Below, one piece after another: positions 36,609 to 45,816 of a DNA stretch of 64,000 bases. The DNA is from Saprospiraceae bacterium. Its GTDB lineage: Bacteria; Bacteroidota; Bacteroidia; Chitinophagales; Saprospiraceae. Positions within the stretch are counted from its first letter, which is position 1. The number at the start of each line of letters is the position of its first letter. Location: assembly GCA_016719855.1 (NCBI GenBank), contig JADJYH010000006.1, positions 1 to 64,000 of the forward strand, given 5' to 3'. The position numbers and the translations under genes were made by a program. The notes beneath the pieces were generated by a model, which saw only the letters and a list, made by a program, of their open reading frames with translations, was not told the DNA's origin and made no database searches.

Positions 36609-36758
36609 GGCAATTGATTTTGATGAAAAAAGCCATTCTTCAAAATGAGGTGGGATGTTTGATAAATTCAATTAACCTTCGCAAAGGAAGCGTGAACATT
36701 GCCCATTGGCGATGATGATAGTCATTGATATAAGTGAGTTTTGCCGAAAATTCCAGCC

Positions 36759-38705
36759 CTAATCTGCTGGTTCCAATGATTGTTCACTCGTAGGTCTTTC
36801 TCCAAAAATCTCCTCCAAATCTTTCTGAAAAACCACCTCTTTTTCCAACAGCCGTTGGGCTAGTGCGTCCAACTGGCTGCGGTGTTTGCGCAGCAAAACC
36901 TTGGTTCGCTTGTAGGCCGCTTCCACCAGCTTGCTCGCCTCCTCGTCTATTTTTTGGGCAGTGGCTTCGCTGTAAGGTTTTTGCAGCATTTGCTCGTAGC
37001 GCCCGGTGCTGTCGTAAAAACTGATGTTCCCGATTTCCTTGTTCAGCCCATAGCAGGAAATCATGAGGTAGGCCTGCTTGGTCACTTTCTCCAGGTCGTC
37101 GAGCGCACCGCTGGAGACCTCACCGAACACCACTTCCTCCGAGGCCCGGCCAGCAAGGGCGGCACATATCCGGTCCTCGAACTCCGCACTGGTAAACAAC
37201 TGCTGCTCCTGCGGCAGGTACCAGGCGGCACCCAGCGACTTGCCCCTCGGCACGATGGAAACCTTGAGCAAGGCATCGGCATGGGGCAGGAACCAACTGG
37301 CGGTAGCGTGGCCTGCCTCGTGCCAGGCCACAATTTTCTTCTCATTTTCAGACAGTATTTTGCTCTTCTTCTCCAGCCCGGCGATGACCCGGTCGGTGGC
37401 GTCGTAGAAGTCCTGCATGGACACGACAGACTTGCCCTGCCGAGCAGCAATCAGCGCAGCTTCGTTGCAAATATTGGCGATGTCGGCGCCGGAGAAGCCG
37501 GGCGTTTGCGCAGCGAGGGTGTCGAGGTTGATGTCATTGCCAAGCGTGAGCGGCTTGGCATGTACACCGAAGATGGCCCGGCGCTCCTGCAAAGTGGGCA
37601 GGTCGAGGTAAATTTGTCGGTCAAAACGGCCTGGCCGCAGCAGCGCCCGGTCGAGTATTTCGCCCCGGTTGGTGGCTGCCAGCACGATAACGCCCGTGTT
37701 GGTGCCGAAGCCGTCCATCTCGGCGAGCAATTGGTTGAGGGTGTTCTCCCGTTCGTCGTTGGCCATCATCGCACCGCCCTTGCCACGGCTGCGGCCAACA
37801 GCGTCAATTTCATCAATGAAAATAATGCTAGGCGCACTTTCCTTGGCCTTGCGGAACAGGTCACGCACACGGGAGGCACCTACCCCGACGAACATTTCCA
37901 CGAACTCCGACCCTGACATGGAGAAAAATGGCACACCCGCTTCGCCAGCAACCGCTTTTGCCAGCAGGGTCTTGCCCGTGCCCGGAGGTCCCACCAACAG
38001 CACGCCCTTTGGTATCTTGGCGCCAAGGGAGGTGTACTTGGTTGGGTTTTTCAGGAAATCCACCACTTCCCGCACCTCGACCTTCACTTCTTCCAGCCCA
38101 GCGATATGCTCAAAAGTGACGGTGCTGGTGTCCTTTTTGTAAGCCGTTGCGGAGCTTTTCCCAAAATCAAAGGGGTTCATGCCACCAGGGCCACCGCCCC
38201 GCATCCGGGACATGATGAACCAATACAGCCCAACCAGCAGCAGCAAGGGGATTACCCAGCCCAAAATATTGGAGGTCCAGTCGGTGCGTTTGAGGTAGCT
38301 GAGCTTGATGCGTGATTCGGGCGGCAGGTTTTGTTGAGCTTTCTCAAGGGCTTTTTCAAAGTTCTCCACCGAGCCAATGCTGACCAGGAAATGGGGGCCA
38401 CGAAAGTCTTTTTTCACCTTTTCGTAAGGTGCAACGCCCAGTTTTTCTTTTTTTATGAAAACTTCCGCTACTTCCTGGTTGACGATGGTGATGCTTTCCA
38501 CGTCGTTCCGGGACAACATGCCCTGCTCAAATTCCGACCAAGGGATTTCATCCGTTTTATTTGGAAAGAACAGGTACACGAGTTGTAAGCAAAGCACCAC
38601 CAGGATGAGGATGTAAAGCCAATTGAACCCTCGCCCGCCAAAGCCGGACGGTTTGTTGTCAGGCGGGTTGCTGTCGGGACGGGGAGGTGGTGACTGATTA
38701 GCCAT
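36759..38705 (-). CDS. ftsH: ATP-dependent zinc metalloprotease FtsH
   Basis: FtsH is a membrane AAA+ protease that extracts and degrades membrane and regulatory proteins. The 648 residues show a first transmembrane helix (WLYILILVVLCLQLVYLFF), a periplasmic domain and a second helix (ILGWVIPLLLLVGLYWFIM). The AAA module has Walker A VGPPGTGKTLLAKA, Walker B IIFIDEIDAVGRSRG and the arginine-finger region RPGRFDRQIYLD. The protease part has the zinc motif AWHEAGHATASW and its later acidic ligand region SSGALDDLEKVT. The gene is intact. Confidence 0.96.
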   Translation of the reverse strand: MANQSPPPRPDSNPPDNKPSGFGGRGFNWLYILILVVLCLQLVYLFFPNKTDEIPWSEFEQGMLSRNDVESITIVNQEVAEVFIKKEKLGVAPYEKVKKDFRGPHFLVSIGSVENFEKALEKAQQNLPPESRIKLSYLKRTDWTSNILGWVIPLLLLVGLYWFIMSRMRGGGPGGMNPFDFGKSSATAYKKDTSTVTFEHIAGLEEVKVEVREVVDFLKNPTKYTSLGAKIPKGVLLVGPPGTGKTLLAKAVAGEAGVPFFSMSGSEFVEMFVGVGASRVRDLFRKAKESAPSIIFIDEIDAVGRSRGKGGAMMANDERENTLNQLLAEMDGFGTNTGVIVLAATNRGEILDRALLRPGRFDRQIYLDLPTLQERRAIFGVHAKPLTLGNDINLDTLAAQTPGFSGADIANICNEAALIAARQGKSVVSMQDFYDATDRVIAGLEKKSKILSENEKKIVAWHEAGHATASWFLPHADALLKVSIVPRGKSLGAAWYLPQEQQLFTSAEFEDRICAALAGRASEEVVFGEVSSGALDDLEKVTKQAYLMISCYGLNKEIGNISFYDSTGRYEQMLQKPYSEATAQKIDEEASKLVEAAYKRTKVLLRKHRSQLDALAQRLLEKEVVFQKDLEEIFGERPTSEQSLEPAD

Positions 38706-38812
38706 TTGTTTTCGGTTTTAATGTTAAATTTCAATTGCTGTTGGTCTTTGGCTATTGGCTGTTGGCCTGATGTGTAACTAAAAGCCACGCCCTCAATTCG
38801 CTGCTACTCTAT

Positions 38813-39307
38813 TCAAAGGAGGTCGCTCCTTAGCCCCATGTTCTCTGCCAAATTGATTTTGTAATGATGCTGTACGCTTGGCAGCAAGGTCAAAGCCGTA
38901 ATCAGCAAACCCAAAATGCCATAAACCGCTTGGATTGGCAAATCTGTCCAGTAACCAATCATGGCGATTTGTACCCCAATCCATATCATCAGGCCGAGGC
39001 CGGAAATCAGCGCCAGTGACCATGCCCACTGGTGGTTTTTTAAGATTGCAAAACCGGGCAATGGCTTGAGTGGGTGTCTCCAAATCAAGCCGATGCCAGC
39101 GATGGTGGGGAGTATGCCATTGACCAGCAATAAAATAATGCCTGGAACGAAATAGTTCTTGAATATAGAACCATTCAGGTTTTCCAAGGACATTTGGAGC
39201 TTTGACCCGGAGGGGTCGAGCAACATCATAATGCTGCCGTAATAAGCACCAATGGCATTGAAAAAGAGCAGGAAAATCAGCAACCAACGAGGGATTGATT
39301 TAAGCAT
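38813..39307 (-). CDS. Membrane protein, unknown family (operon member)
   Basis: The 164-residue product has about four transmembrane helices: WLLIFLLFFNAIGAYYGSIMM, GIILLLVNGILPTIAGIGLIW, AWSLALISGLGLMIWIGVQIA and AVYGILGLLITALTLLPSV. It carries no motif I know. It is the last gene of the overlapping series that starts at 41655, only three bases after the previous member. Confidence 0.68.
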   Translation of the reverse strand: MLKSIPRWLLIFLLFFNAIGAYYGSIMMLLDPSGSKLQMSLENLNGSIFKNYFVPGIILLLVNGILPTIAGIGLIWRHPLKPLPGFAILKNHQWAWSLALISGLGLMIWIGVQIAMIGYWTDLPIQAVYGILGLLITALTLLPSVQHHYKINLAENMGLRSDLL

Positions 39308-39310
39308 GGT

Positions 39311-39658
39311 TCAATTATTTAACAACCGCCAAACAACCAGTGCCACTCCTGTGACAAATAGGATGCTGAAGATGGTTTTGTTGTGTTTTGCCAGCCATGC
39401 TGGCAAATAAATATCAAAATTTGGCGAATCGGCGGCTGTGTATTTTTGTGCAACCAAGGTCAGTGGGCAACGCCAACCAAAGCCGACCAATATGGCCGTT
39501 TCTATGACAATTGCGCCGATGGCGAAATAAACAACCGGGGTTATATGGCCGCTTATTCCGGCGTATAAAATATACAACACCAAGCCTGCCAATATTGCCC
39601 ATATTGCGGTGTGCAATAGTTTTACGGCAATGAGTTTTTTATTTTCCGTTAAATTCAC
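39311..39658 (-). CDS. Small membrane protein (DUF2784-like), operon member
   Basis: A GTG start at 39658 overlaps the preceding stop (GTGA). The 115 residues have three helices (LLHTAIWAILAGLVLYILYAG, VVYFAIGAIVIETAILVGFGW, TIFSILFVTGVALVVWRLL). The conserved-looking loop GWRCPLTLVAQKYT then NFDIYLPAWLAKH resembles the C-P-L-T motif of DUF2784 proteins. The upstream in-frame extension overlaps the previous gene and is unlikely to be used. Confidence 0.65.
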   Translation of the reverse strand: MNLTENKKLIAVKLLHTAIWAILAGLVLYILYAGISGHITPVVYFAIGAIVIETAILVGFGWRCPLTLVAQKYTAADSPNFDIYLPAWLAKHNKTIFSILFVTGVALVVWRLLNN

Positions 39659-39828
39659 GGGATTGGAATTTGGATGCCTTTTTTCACCATTTCTTCCGCC
39701 AGTTTTTTTGGGATGGATGGGCGACATTTGCAGTTTTTCAAATGCTCCAAATGCCACTGAACCCGTTGTTCGAAGTTGGCATTTTTAGGCATTTTGTGCT
39801 GTTCGTGCCATTCTTTGTTGATTTTCAT
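39655..39828 (-). CDS. Small soluble protein, operon member
   Basis: Fifty-seven residues (MKINKEWHEQHKMPKNANFE ... CKCRPSIPKKLAEEMVKKG). The sequence HLEHLKNCKCRPSIP with CxC and several His residues could bind metal. The start overlaps the preceding stop (ATGA) and the end overlaps the next start, which strongly argues that it is a real translated gene. The motif 'WHxxHxMPKNAxxxQRxxWHxxHxxxCxCR' is shared by small Bacteroidota proteins I cannot name. Confidence 0.7.
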   Translation of the reverse strand: MKINKEWHEQHKMPKNANFEQRVQWHLEHLKNCKCRPSIPKKLAEEMVKKGIQIPIP

Positions 39829-40510
39829 AATGCAGCTTTTTTTGAGTGACGGTAAATCAATATCATCAAAGCAATCATCAGCACGTTCCAAACGAAATAG
39901 GAAATGAGACCTGTTGTGGTCAATAACCATTTAACGTCAATGATGGTAAATACGACCGTTAGGATGCTCACGATGCCATTCAAGATGAGCAGCCAGTAAA
40001 TTGTCTTATTTTTTGCAGCATAATATCCACTCAAAAGCCAGGTTGCACACCCAATATTCCATATCCCCACATCTCGATGGCCCAGGAAAGCGAGAGTGGA
40101 TTTGCCATGGAAAAGGTGGATATGATTGCATCATTTTCTGGTTTGTAATCTAATGCAAGATGGCGAACAAAGGTGGTTTGGCAGATATAATTGAAAAATA
40201 TGAGGGCGGCAAAGATGGTTGTCCATGCAAAGGAAAGAAGGATATGGAAGCGGTTTTCCTCATTTTCCAGTTTTGAATTCAGGTAATGCCCGGCAGCAAG
40301 CATCAACATGCCGCCTATCAACAGCAAACCGAAGTAATAAGGCACATCCTGGACGACATGGTAATTTTCTGCGAAAATAGCAGCAGAGACCCATGCTGGT
40401 TGCGGGTTGGTCATTTGCACGATGCCGAAGCCCACGGGGCCTGAAAGCACGTAACCCGCCAGCGCCACGAGTGCGCCAAGGGAGATGAGTTGGTTGTAGT
40501 TTGTTTTCAT
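39825..40510 (-). CDS. Multi-pass membrane protein, one frameshift (operon member)
   Basis: It starts MKTNYNQLISLGALVALAGY at 40510. About six helices follow: VPYYFGLLLIGGMLMLAAGHY, ILLSFAWTTIFAALIFFNYI and, after a one-base loss near 40050, YGILG|VATWLLSGYYAA, IYWLLILNGIVSILTVVFTII and LISYFVWNVLMIALMILIY. The full length is about 228 residues. No family is recognised. The stop overlaps the next start (ATGA). Confidence 0.7.
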
Positions 40511-40522
40511 TTTCAATAGTTT

Positions 40523-41134
40523 TTAAGCTATTTCTGCCATCGCCCTTCCATTCGCAAGCGCGCATCCCGCTCCGCTATGTTTTATCGTTTTCAACTGCAC
40601 TCCCGACATCAAGCCATGTACCGGAGGATAGATAAGATTCCCGGCGAGCCATTCTGCCCACACTGGCGACGACTTCATTTTCGCCCGCACAATCAGGCGG
40701 GTGGCGTCTTCGCCGATGGGTTCCAGCACAAAAGCCCAGGTCATTTTAAAAGGACTCAAAATCCCGTGTGCCTTCTCCGACACCCCGCCAATGACGAAGT
40801 GCTTTTCTTTTTCAACCTGATAGACTTCAAAGAAACTGTCTTGAGTTAGCGTCGCGGAAATGCGGTCGCCTGATTGCCGATCGGTCCATTCTGGTCTCAA
40901 ATAGTCAACGCTGGGTATGCCGTCATGATCCAATAAATCAATGCTGTACCAACCAGCCCGGTCGCAGCCGAGTTGCATGAGATAGCGCCAGACAATGGAA
41001 ACAGGTGCCTCGATGGCAACTTGATGGGTGATGGAATATTTTGTATCGGGTATGATTTCATCGCCGGGCAGGGTGATGTCCTCCTCGTCTGGTAACTTCA
41101 TTTTGCCAAGTTCCGCTTCGAGGTGCTTCATCAC
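40523..41134 (-). CDS. SRPBCC-family (START-like) lipid-binding fold protein
   Basis: Two hundred and three residues. The START/Bet v1-like core starts with YSITHQVAIEAPVSIVWRYLMQL. It continues RAGWYSIDLLDH, GDRISATLTQDSFFEVYQVE, TWAFVLEPIGEDATRLIVRAK and a final amphipathic helix segment WLAGNLIYPPVHGLMSGVQL. Such proteins bind hydrophobic ligands. It overlaps its upstream partner by four bases (ATGA). Confidence 0.78.
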   Translation of the reverse strand: MMKHLEAELGKMKLPDEEDITLPGDEIIPDTKYSITHQVAIEAPVSIVWRYLMQLGCDRAGWYSIDLLDHDGIPSVDYLRPEWTDRQSGDRISATLTQDSFFEVYQVEKEKHFVIGGVSEKAHGILSPFKMTWAFVLEPIGEDATRLIVRAKMKSSPVWAEWLAGNLIYPPVHGLMSGVQLKTIKHSGAGCALANGRAMAEIA

Positions 41135-41655
41135 GGAACTGCGGATAGGGTGCGACCCATGCCGATGATTCGGTAGTAATTATTGAGTTTTTCCCAACTC
41201 CGCTGATCCGTGGCGGTCGTGCGGAGTTCGAGGCTTATGGTGCTGCCATCCCGATATGGTTCGACGGAAATGGCCCAGGCGAGCTTGCCCCAGCCCGGTT
41301 GGTCGAATTGCGCAAAATCTTCTGGTGCTACCTCAGCAAATGGAATATGCAAATGCCAGAACTGCCCGACCGATCCAACCACAACTTCCTTCCCTGGAAT
41401 TTCCTCCAAAAGCATGAAGCCTGTGCCACTCCGCACGACTTGGTCAACGCCGACGCTTATTTCTTCGAGGGCAATCGGCTTGCCGGCCAGTTTATCCGGC
41501 AGGGTACGGATGTCGAACAGGAGTTTCACCCATGGTATTTCGGCAGCGTCGAAATGCCGGGCGGTCTGCCATGCCGTTTCGGGTTTTGATTGTACATAAA
41601 TACGGTGGATTTCGGTATGGCGTGGATTTGGGAGGAAGGATTGTATCGCTCGCAT
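41131..41655 (-). CDS. SRPBCC-like protein, first gene of an overlapping operon
   Basis: The 174-residue product reads HRIYVQSKPETAWQTARHFD, SGTGFMLLEEIPGKEVVVGSV, LAWAISVEPYRDGSTISLEL, TDQRSWEKLNNYYRIIG. The strand order and 'AWAISVEP' are SRPBCC-like, though weaker than in the next gene. It is the first of at least six minus-strand genes joined by overlaps. Confidence 0.65.
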   Translation of the reverse strand: MRAIQSFLPNPRHTEIHRIYVQSKPETAWQTARHFDAAEIPWVKLLFDIRTLPDKLAGKPIALEEISVGVDQVVRSGTGFMLLEEIPGKEVVVGSVGQFWHLHIPFAEVAPEDFAQFDQPGWGKLAWAISVEPYRDGSTISLELRTTATDQRSWEKLNNYYRIIGMGRTLSAVP

Positions 41656-41704
41656 GTCAAGCAGTATGAGATTTAGAAAGAAAAAAGTTGTGTATTAAAA
41701 GATT

Positions 41705-41749
41705 GCCGCCAGGTTTTGAATACTGAAACAAAAAGCAAAACCTGACGGC
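41705..41749 (-). terminator. Terminator hairpin after the outer-membrane barrel gene
   Basis: GCCGCCAGGTTTTG pairs with CAAAACCTGACGGC (one mismatch) across a 17-base loop. On the minus strand it is followed by AATCTTTT. Confidence 0.6.
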
Positions 41750-41775
41750 TTGATGTCAAAGAAAACAAGGTTAAA

Positions 41776-42427
41776 CTATTGCGTCAACTGGAAAATGTAG
41801 CCGATACCGACGCTGAGGCCACGGTTGTGCCACTGAATATTGTCGGAATTATCAGCGTCGTTAAGGTTGGAAATACCCCAGCCAAGGCGACCATCTAAGA
41901 ATAATTTACCCGGGCCAGCATCCAGACCAAGCCCCAAGCCCAACATGGCGCCAATGTCAGCTTGTTTAATATTGTCTTTTTCAAAGTCAATATCGGTGTC
42001 GGTATCATTGAAATTAACTTTCCCATTGAAAGCATAGCCGAATGTGGGACCAAGAAGGGCATTGAATTTCAAATTGCCTTTTCCGAAACTCCCTTTCAAA
42101 AGCAATGGGACTTCAACATAGTTCATGTTGGTCGTAACTTCATGTGTGGCCCCATTTTGTACTTCAGTTTTGCTGCCTTTTTGGATAAAGTTGACTTCCG
42201 GTTGAAAGGCAAACCTATCCGAAAACCCGATTTCTGCCAATAAACCGACATTGAAGCCGAGCTTGTAATCCTGCATATCGGTTTCCCAATTTCCGTCAAT
42301 TTTTTCTTCCATTTCGGTGGTTGCGATGTTGACTCTCCTCGGATGCCCAACCCTATTTGAGCATTCAGAAGCCGTAAGTACCTGTAAAGAACAGGAGCGT
42401 AGCAAGGAACTTAATGATTGATTTCAT
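41776..42427 (-). CDS. Outer-membrane beta-barrel protein (porin family), two frameshifts
   Basis: From ATG 42427 a signal peptide reads MKSIIKFLATLLFFTGTYG, then frame changes near 42377 and 42340 lead to LLNAQIGLGIRG and VNIATTEMEE. The body is a typical 8-strand barrel of about 210 residues: GFNVGLLAEIGFSDRFAFQPE, YVEVPLLLKGSFGKGNLKF, GAMLGLGLGLDAGPGKLFLD, and the final strand VGIGYIFQL. Outer-membrane beta-barrel domain proteins of this kind are abundant and largely uncharacterised in Bacteroidota. Confidence 0.8.
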
Positions 42428-42667
42428 ATAAATAAATTTAGTGAATGAATCTCAATTGTCGGCACGAATTTCACCTCAATATGCTAGTTATAAATGACAT
42501 CGGTCACTTTCCAAATTGACTATTGTCAGCATATTGAGTAGCTCAAAAGGTGTCATAAGCACACAAATTCATTGGATTTCCGAGTGGCGAACTTGGGAGA
42601 GGAAGGTTTGTGTCGCTCTCATGAACTTTGATTTTAAAAAAGTAAATAATAGCTGTTTTATGAACGG

Positions 42668-43758
42668 CTATTTGCAATTGTATTCAATATTGTTTATGCT
42701 GAAAGTGCCGTATATAAGGTCGCCTTCAGGATAAGCATAAATCGTTTCCGCATACCCTGTCAGCCTATGTCCCTTTATTTCCTTGTAGTCTTTCAAGGGC
42801 GTTGACCAGGGCAGTTGCCGCATGGTGTTGTCATCTCCCGCAGCGTAACGGTCATTGGATTTAAAATTGACCAATTGCCCCTCATCGTTGAAGTAAAGCC
42901 AAGCCGTGATGGTGATGCCGTTGTTGGTGAAGGCGGCTTTTACCTTGTTGCCATCTATCTCAATCCATTGTATTCTCTTGTCAATCAAGGTAGCTGGCGC
43001 CATGCAGCACATGTCATTGAAAAAGGTCACGGTCTCGGAGATGTCCATTTCTTTGCCCGATTGATATTGTACCTTGAACAAGGACAAAAGACGGATATCC
43101 ATTGATGCCTCGCCGTTTTTAAAGGATGAAACCCGGCGACTGGCAGGTGTTTCATGGTGGCTTTCATGAAAAACAGGCGGGTTGGCGTCCATAAATTGTA
43201 CTGCTCCGATACGAACGGCATCCAATCCGACTGCTCATTTTTCCTGATTTTTCCTTCAAATTCGATTTTGAAATTGGCCACTTTGGGCTTGCCGACCGCA
43301 CCCGAGTAACGGAGTATTTTTGCACCGGCATAGGCAAGGTTTGTAAGTCAGCTTCTGTCAACAGGGTTTCAGGAATGGAAGCAGTTCGTTGAGCCCGGTT
43401 TTTACTTCGTTTTCATACAAGTTGCTGAAACGTGCTGTTCCAAAACCGATGATTGCTCCAACCAGGAAGATGACATTTGCGATGGTGCCGAACTTGGCGT
43501 CCTGCCAACTCGTAAAAATTAGGATTTGCGATAGCACCAAAGCAAGCATCGCCCACAGCCACCAAACATCTTTTTCATTAAAAAAGTAATTGCGGCAACG
43601 AAGAACAACATAGCCGTTATGCCCCATATCGTCCCAGCGGGCTTGGAAATGTGTTGCGTGAGCTGGCTGATTTCGGCGTAATTGAATGCTTTGGCGAAGC
43701 CCATCAGGTGGATGAGGCCGTGGACGAGGACGATGAAGGTGAAAAGAATGCGAACCAT
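42668..43758 (-). CDS. DUF6544-type protein with N-terminal membrane part, several frameshifts
   Basis: Four frames join into one protein of about 360 residues. It starts MVRILFTFIVLVHGLIHLMGF at 43758, with a TM region (ALVLSQILIFTS, NVIFLVGAIIGFG), then LTEADLQTLPMPVQKY, RYSGAVGKPKVANFKIEF, DWMPFVSEQYN, LFFMKATMKHLPVAGFH and a long body KNGEASMDIRLLSLFKV to the end. Breaks lie near 43590, 43375, 43315 and 43110. The 'LPxPVQKYLRYSGAVGKPKV' block is, from memory, the mark of DUF6544. The function is unknown. This is the most error-broken gene in the window; every segment is conserved-looking, so decay is less likely. Confidence 0.7.
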
Positions 43759-44117
43759 GATTTTTGAAACTTCAGTCAGTTGTTTTTAGGTTGAACATCA
43801 TGGGCAATGTAACTGGGGCAAGTTACTTTTTAGGCAATTCTAGTGACTTGAGTTTAGTCAGCGGCAAGCATGATTTTTGCTAAATATAGTGCTTAAATGC
43901 GGTGAGGGGAGACCATGTAAATTGGGCAACTATTGAGGTTGAAATAAATGGCGCAGGAGTTGATTTTTTTCAATGCCGGACATACCCTTGTTTACCCAAG
44001 AAAATGCGTTATTGCGGGCGTCTTTTACACATTGCTTTACAGTCAACATCAACAACCGTCATGCGAAAAACGCTAATTTCAATTGCCTTTCCCCGGCAAA
44101 CTCCGCCCCAAGACGAT
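43759..44117. other. 360 bp intergenic region before glucokinase
   Basis: A divergent promoter region without a gene. It holds a short inverted repeat GTAACT-GGGGCA-AGTTAC near 43809. A longer in-frame extension of glucokinase to 43902 has no homology-like content. Confidence 0.45.
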
Positions 44118-45095
44118 ATGTTTATTCTCGCTGCCGACATTGGCGGCACCAAGACCGACATGGCTTTCTTTCAAGTAAAAAATGGCGAACCTGCCCTTGT
44201 CAGGGAGCATCGCTATCTCTGTAAAGAATGGGGTTCATTCGTGGAAATTGCGAAGGATTTCAGTCAAGATGAGCCTAGCCCCGCTCGATTGTGCATCTCC
44301 TTCGCTGGGCCAATCCAAGATGGAAAAGCACATGGCACCAACCTGCATTGGAACATTGACAGTCGTGAAATTGGCGAAAAACTGGGCATCAAGCACGTGT
44401 TTTTGATCAACGACTTGGAAGCCAACTGCTATGGCCTAGCTGCGCTGAAGGAACAGGACTTGCACACGATTTACCCCGGTAAGAACCATGATGAAGGCAA
44501 TGCCGCCGTCCTCTCACCTGGCACCGGCTTGGGCGAGGGCGGGCTGTTTTGGGATGGCCAAGCCTACCACCCATTTGCTTCAGAAGGCGGCCATACGCAT
44601 TTCGCTGCCCGCAATGAATTGGACTGGGACCTTTTTCGCTTTCTGGAGAAAAAATATGGCCATGTAAGTTGGGAACGAGTGGTGTCGGGCATTGGCATCG
44701 GTGAGATTTTCTACTTTCTGCGGGATGTAAAAGGCTGGAAAACATCCCCGGTTTTGGACGAAGCCATGAAGACCCACGATACGGCGGCAGCCATCGGCAT
44801 AGCAGCCAAACAGGGTTGTGCAATCTGCGTGGAAACACTGCGGTTGTTCATGCGGTACCTTGCCCAAGAGGCTTCCAACCTTGCACTGAAACTGAAGGCG
44901 ACTGGTGGCCTTTACCTCGGCGGTGGCATCCTTCCGAAGATATGGAACGAGGAGTACCACGCCATTTTCAATGAATACTTCTTTGCGGTGGGCCGCCTTA
45001 GCCCGCTGGTGGAATCAGTGCCGGTTTATTTGATTTTGAACCAAAAGACGGCGCTTTGGGGGGCGGGGTACTACGGAGCGTTTGGGGGTGCTTGA
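44118..45095 (+). CDS. glk: Glucokinase (Glk family)
   Basis: Phosphorylates glucose with ATP. The start at 44118 (MFILAADIGGTKTDMAFFQV) puts the ATP-binding phosphate loop DIGGTKT at its usual N-terminal place. LCISFAGPIQDGKA, FLINDLEANCYGL with the catalytic Asp, and LSPGTGLGEGGLFW follow. The Glk signature ASEGGHTHFAARNELDW and a C-terminal GGLYLGGGILPKI complete the protein. At 325 residues it is normal for the bacterial Glk rather than the ROK family. It is intact. Confidence 0.9.
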   Translation: MFILAADIGGTKTDMAFFQVKNGEPALVREHRYLCKEWGSFVEIAKDFSQDEPSPARLCISFAGPIQDGKAHGTNLHWNIDSREIGEKLGIKHVFLINDLEANCYGLAALKEQDLHTIYPGKNHDEGNAAVLSPGTGLGEGGLFWDGQAYHPFASEGGHTHFAARNELDWDLFRFLEKKYGHVSWERVVSGIGIGEIFYFLRDVKGWKTSPVLDEAMKTHDTAAAIGIAAKQGCAICVETLRLFMRYLAQEASNLALKLKATGGLYLGGGILPKIWNEEYHAIFNEYFFAVGRLSPLVESVPVYLILNQKTALWGAGYYGAFGGA

Positions 45096-45144
45096 AGTGG
45101 TATGGCGACAGGAATTCAACAAACCGAAATCTGGCGAAAATGAA

Positions 45145-45777
45145 TCAGAGTGGCCGCTGGCGAACCATCAACAACACCGTCAATCCACCTGCTACGGCTA
45201 GCCCGATGTCTTCCCTGATGCCCAGTTTGAAAGCTGCCACTGTACCAATAACCGACCATGCCAAGGGTATAAAAAGCAAGTAAAATGGCGGCTTTTTATC
45301 CAACCAAAGCAAAATGCCCAAGGTGAAAATAGTGGTAGGACAGGGCAGCCCAAAGGTCGGGGAAGCTGGATAGGAATGCCCCAAGATATGGCCGAGCAAT
45401 GGGTAAATAACAAGTGAATACAGCATCATGGCGCTCCCCGCCCAGACGGCAGGTGTTGGCCGATGGCTGAAATTCAGTTGATTGCGCAAGGCCCCTTTTG
45501 CCAAGAACAAGCCACCCTGCGCAACGAAAGCCACCCCAAAAAAATAGGCCGCCTTGTTGATGCCCGCAAAATAGCCCCAATGATAAACGATTCCCATCCA
45601 AAGCCAGAGCAAGCCAAGTATGGCGGAGATAGCCCTTCCCGCGTTCTTTTTCGGCCAAATGGCAAAGGCCAGAACGGCCACGGCCAACAACAGAAATAGG
45701 AACTGAATGGGGAACACACCAAGATTGTACTGGCGGAAAACTTCCAAAAATTGCTCAAGCGTGAAAGGGAGTTCCAT
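45145..45777 (-). CDS. DUF6064-type multi-pass membrane protein
   Basis: The 210-residue product has about six helices (FPIQFLFLLLAVAVLAFAIW, AISAILGLLWLWMGIVYHWGY, KAAYFFGVAFVAQGGLFLA, AGSAMMLYSLVIYPLLGHIL and others). It opens MELPFTLEQFLEVFRQYN, as in DUF6064. GLPCPTTIFTLGILLW is a conserved-looking loop. The function is unknown. Confidence 0.75.
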   Translation of the reverse strand: MELPFTLEQFLEVFRQYNLGVFPIQFLFLLLAVAVLAFAIWPKKNAGRAISAILGLLWLWMGIVYHWGYFAGINKAAYFFGVAFVAQGGLFLAKGALRNQLNFSHRPTPAVWAGSAMMLYSLVIYPLLGHILGHSYPASPTFGLPCPTTIFTLGILLWLDKKPPFYLLFIPLAWSVIGTVAAFKLGIREDIGLAVAGGLTVLLMVRQRPL

Positions 45778-45816
45778 TTTGAGTTTTTGTTGAAGTAGTT
45801 CAAAAATTGGCCACGC

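Noticed and set aside
38793..39287. 164-codon frame overlapping the membrane protein at 38813-39307
   Set aside because: It is the shifted frame of the same stretch. The other frame has clean transmembrane helices and a better start.
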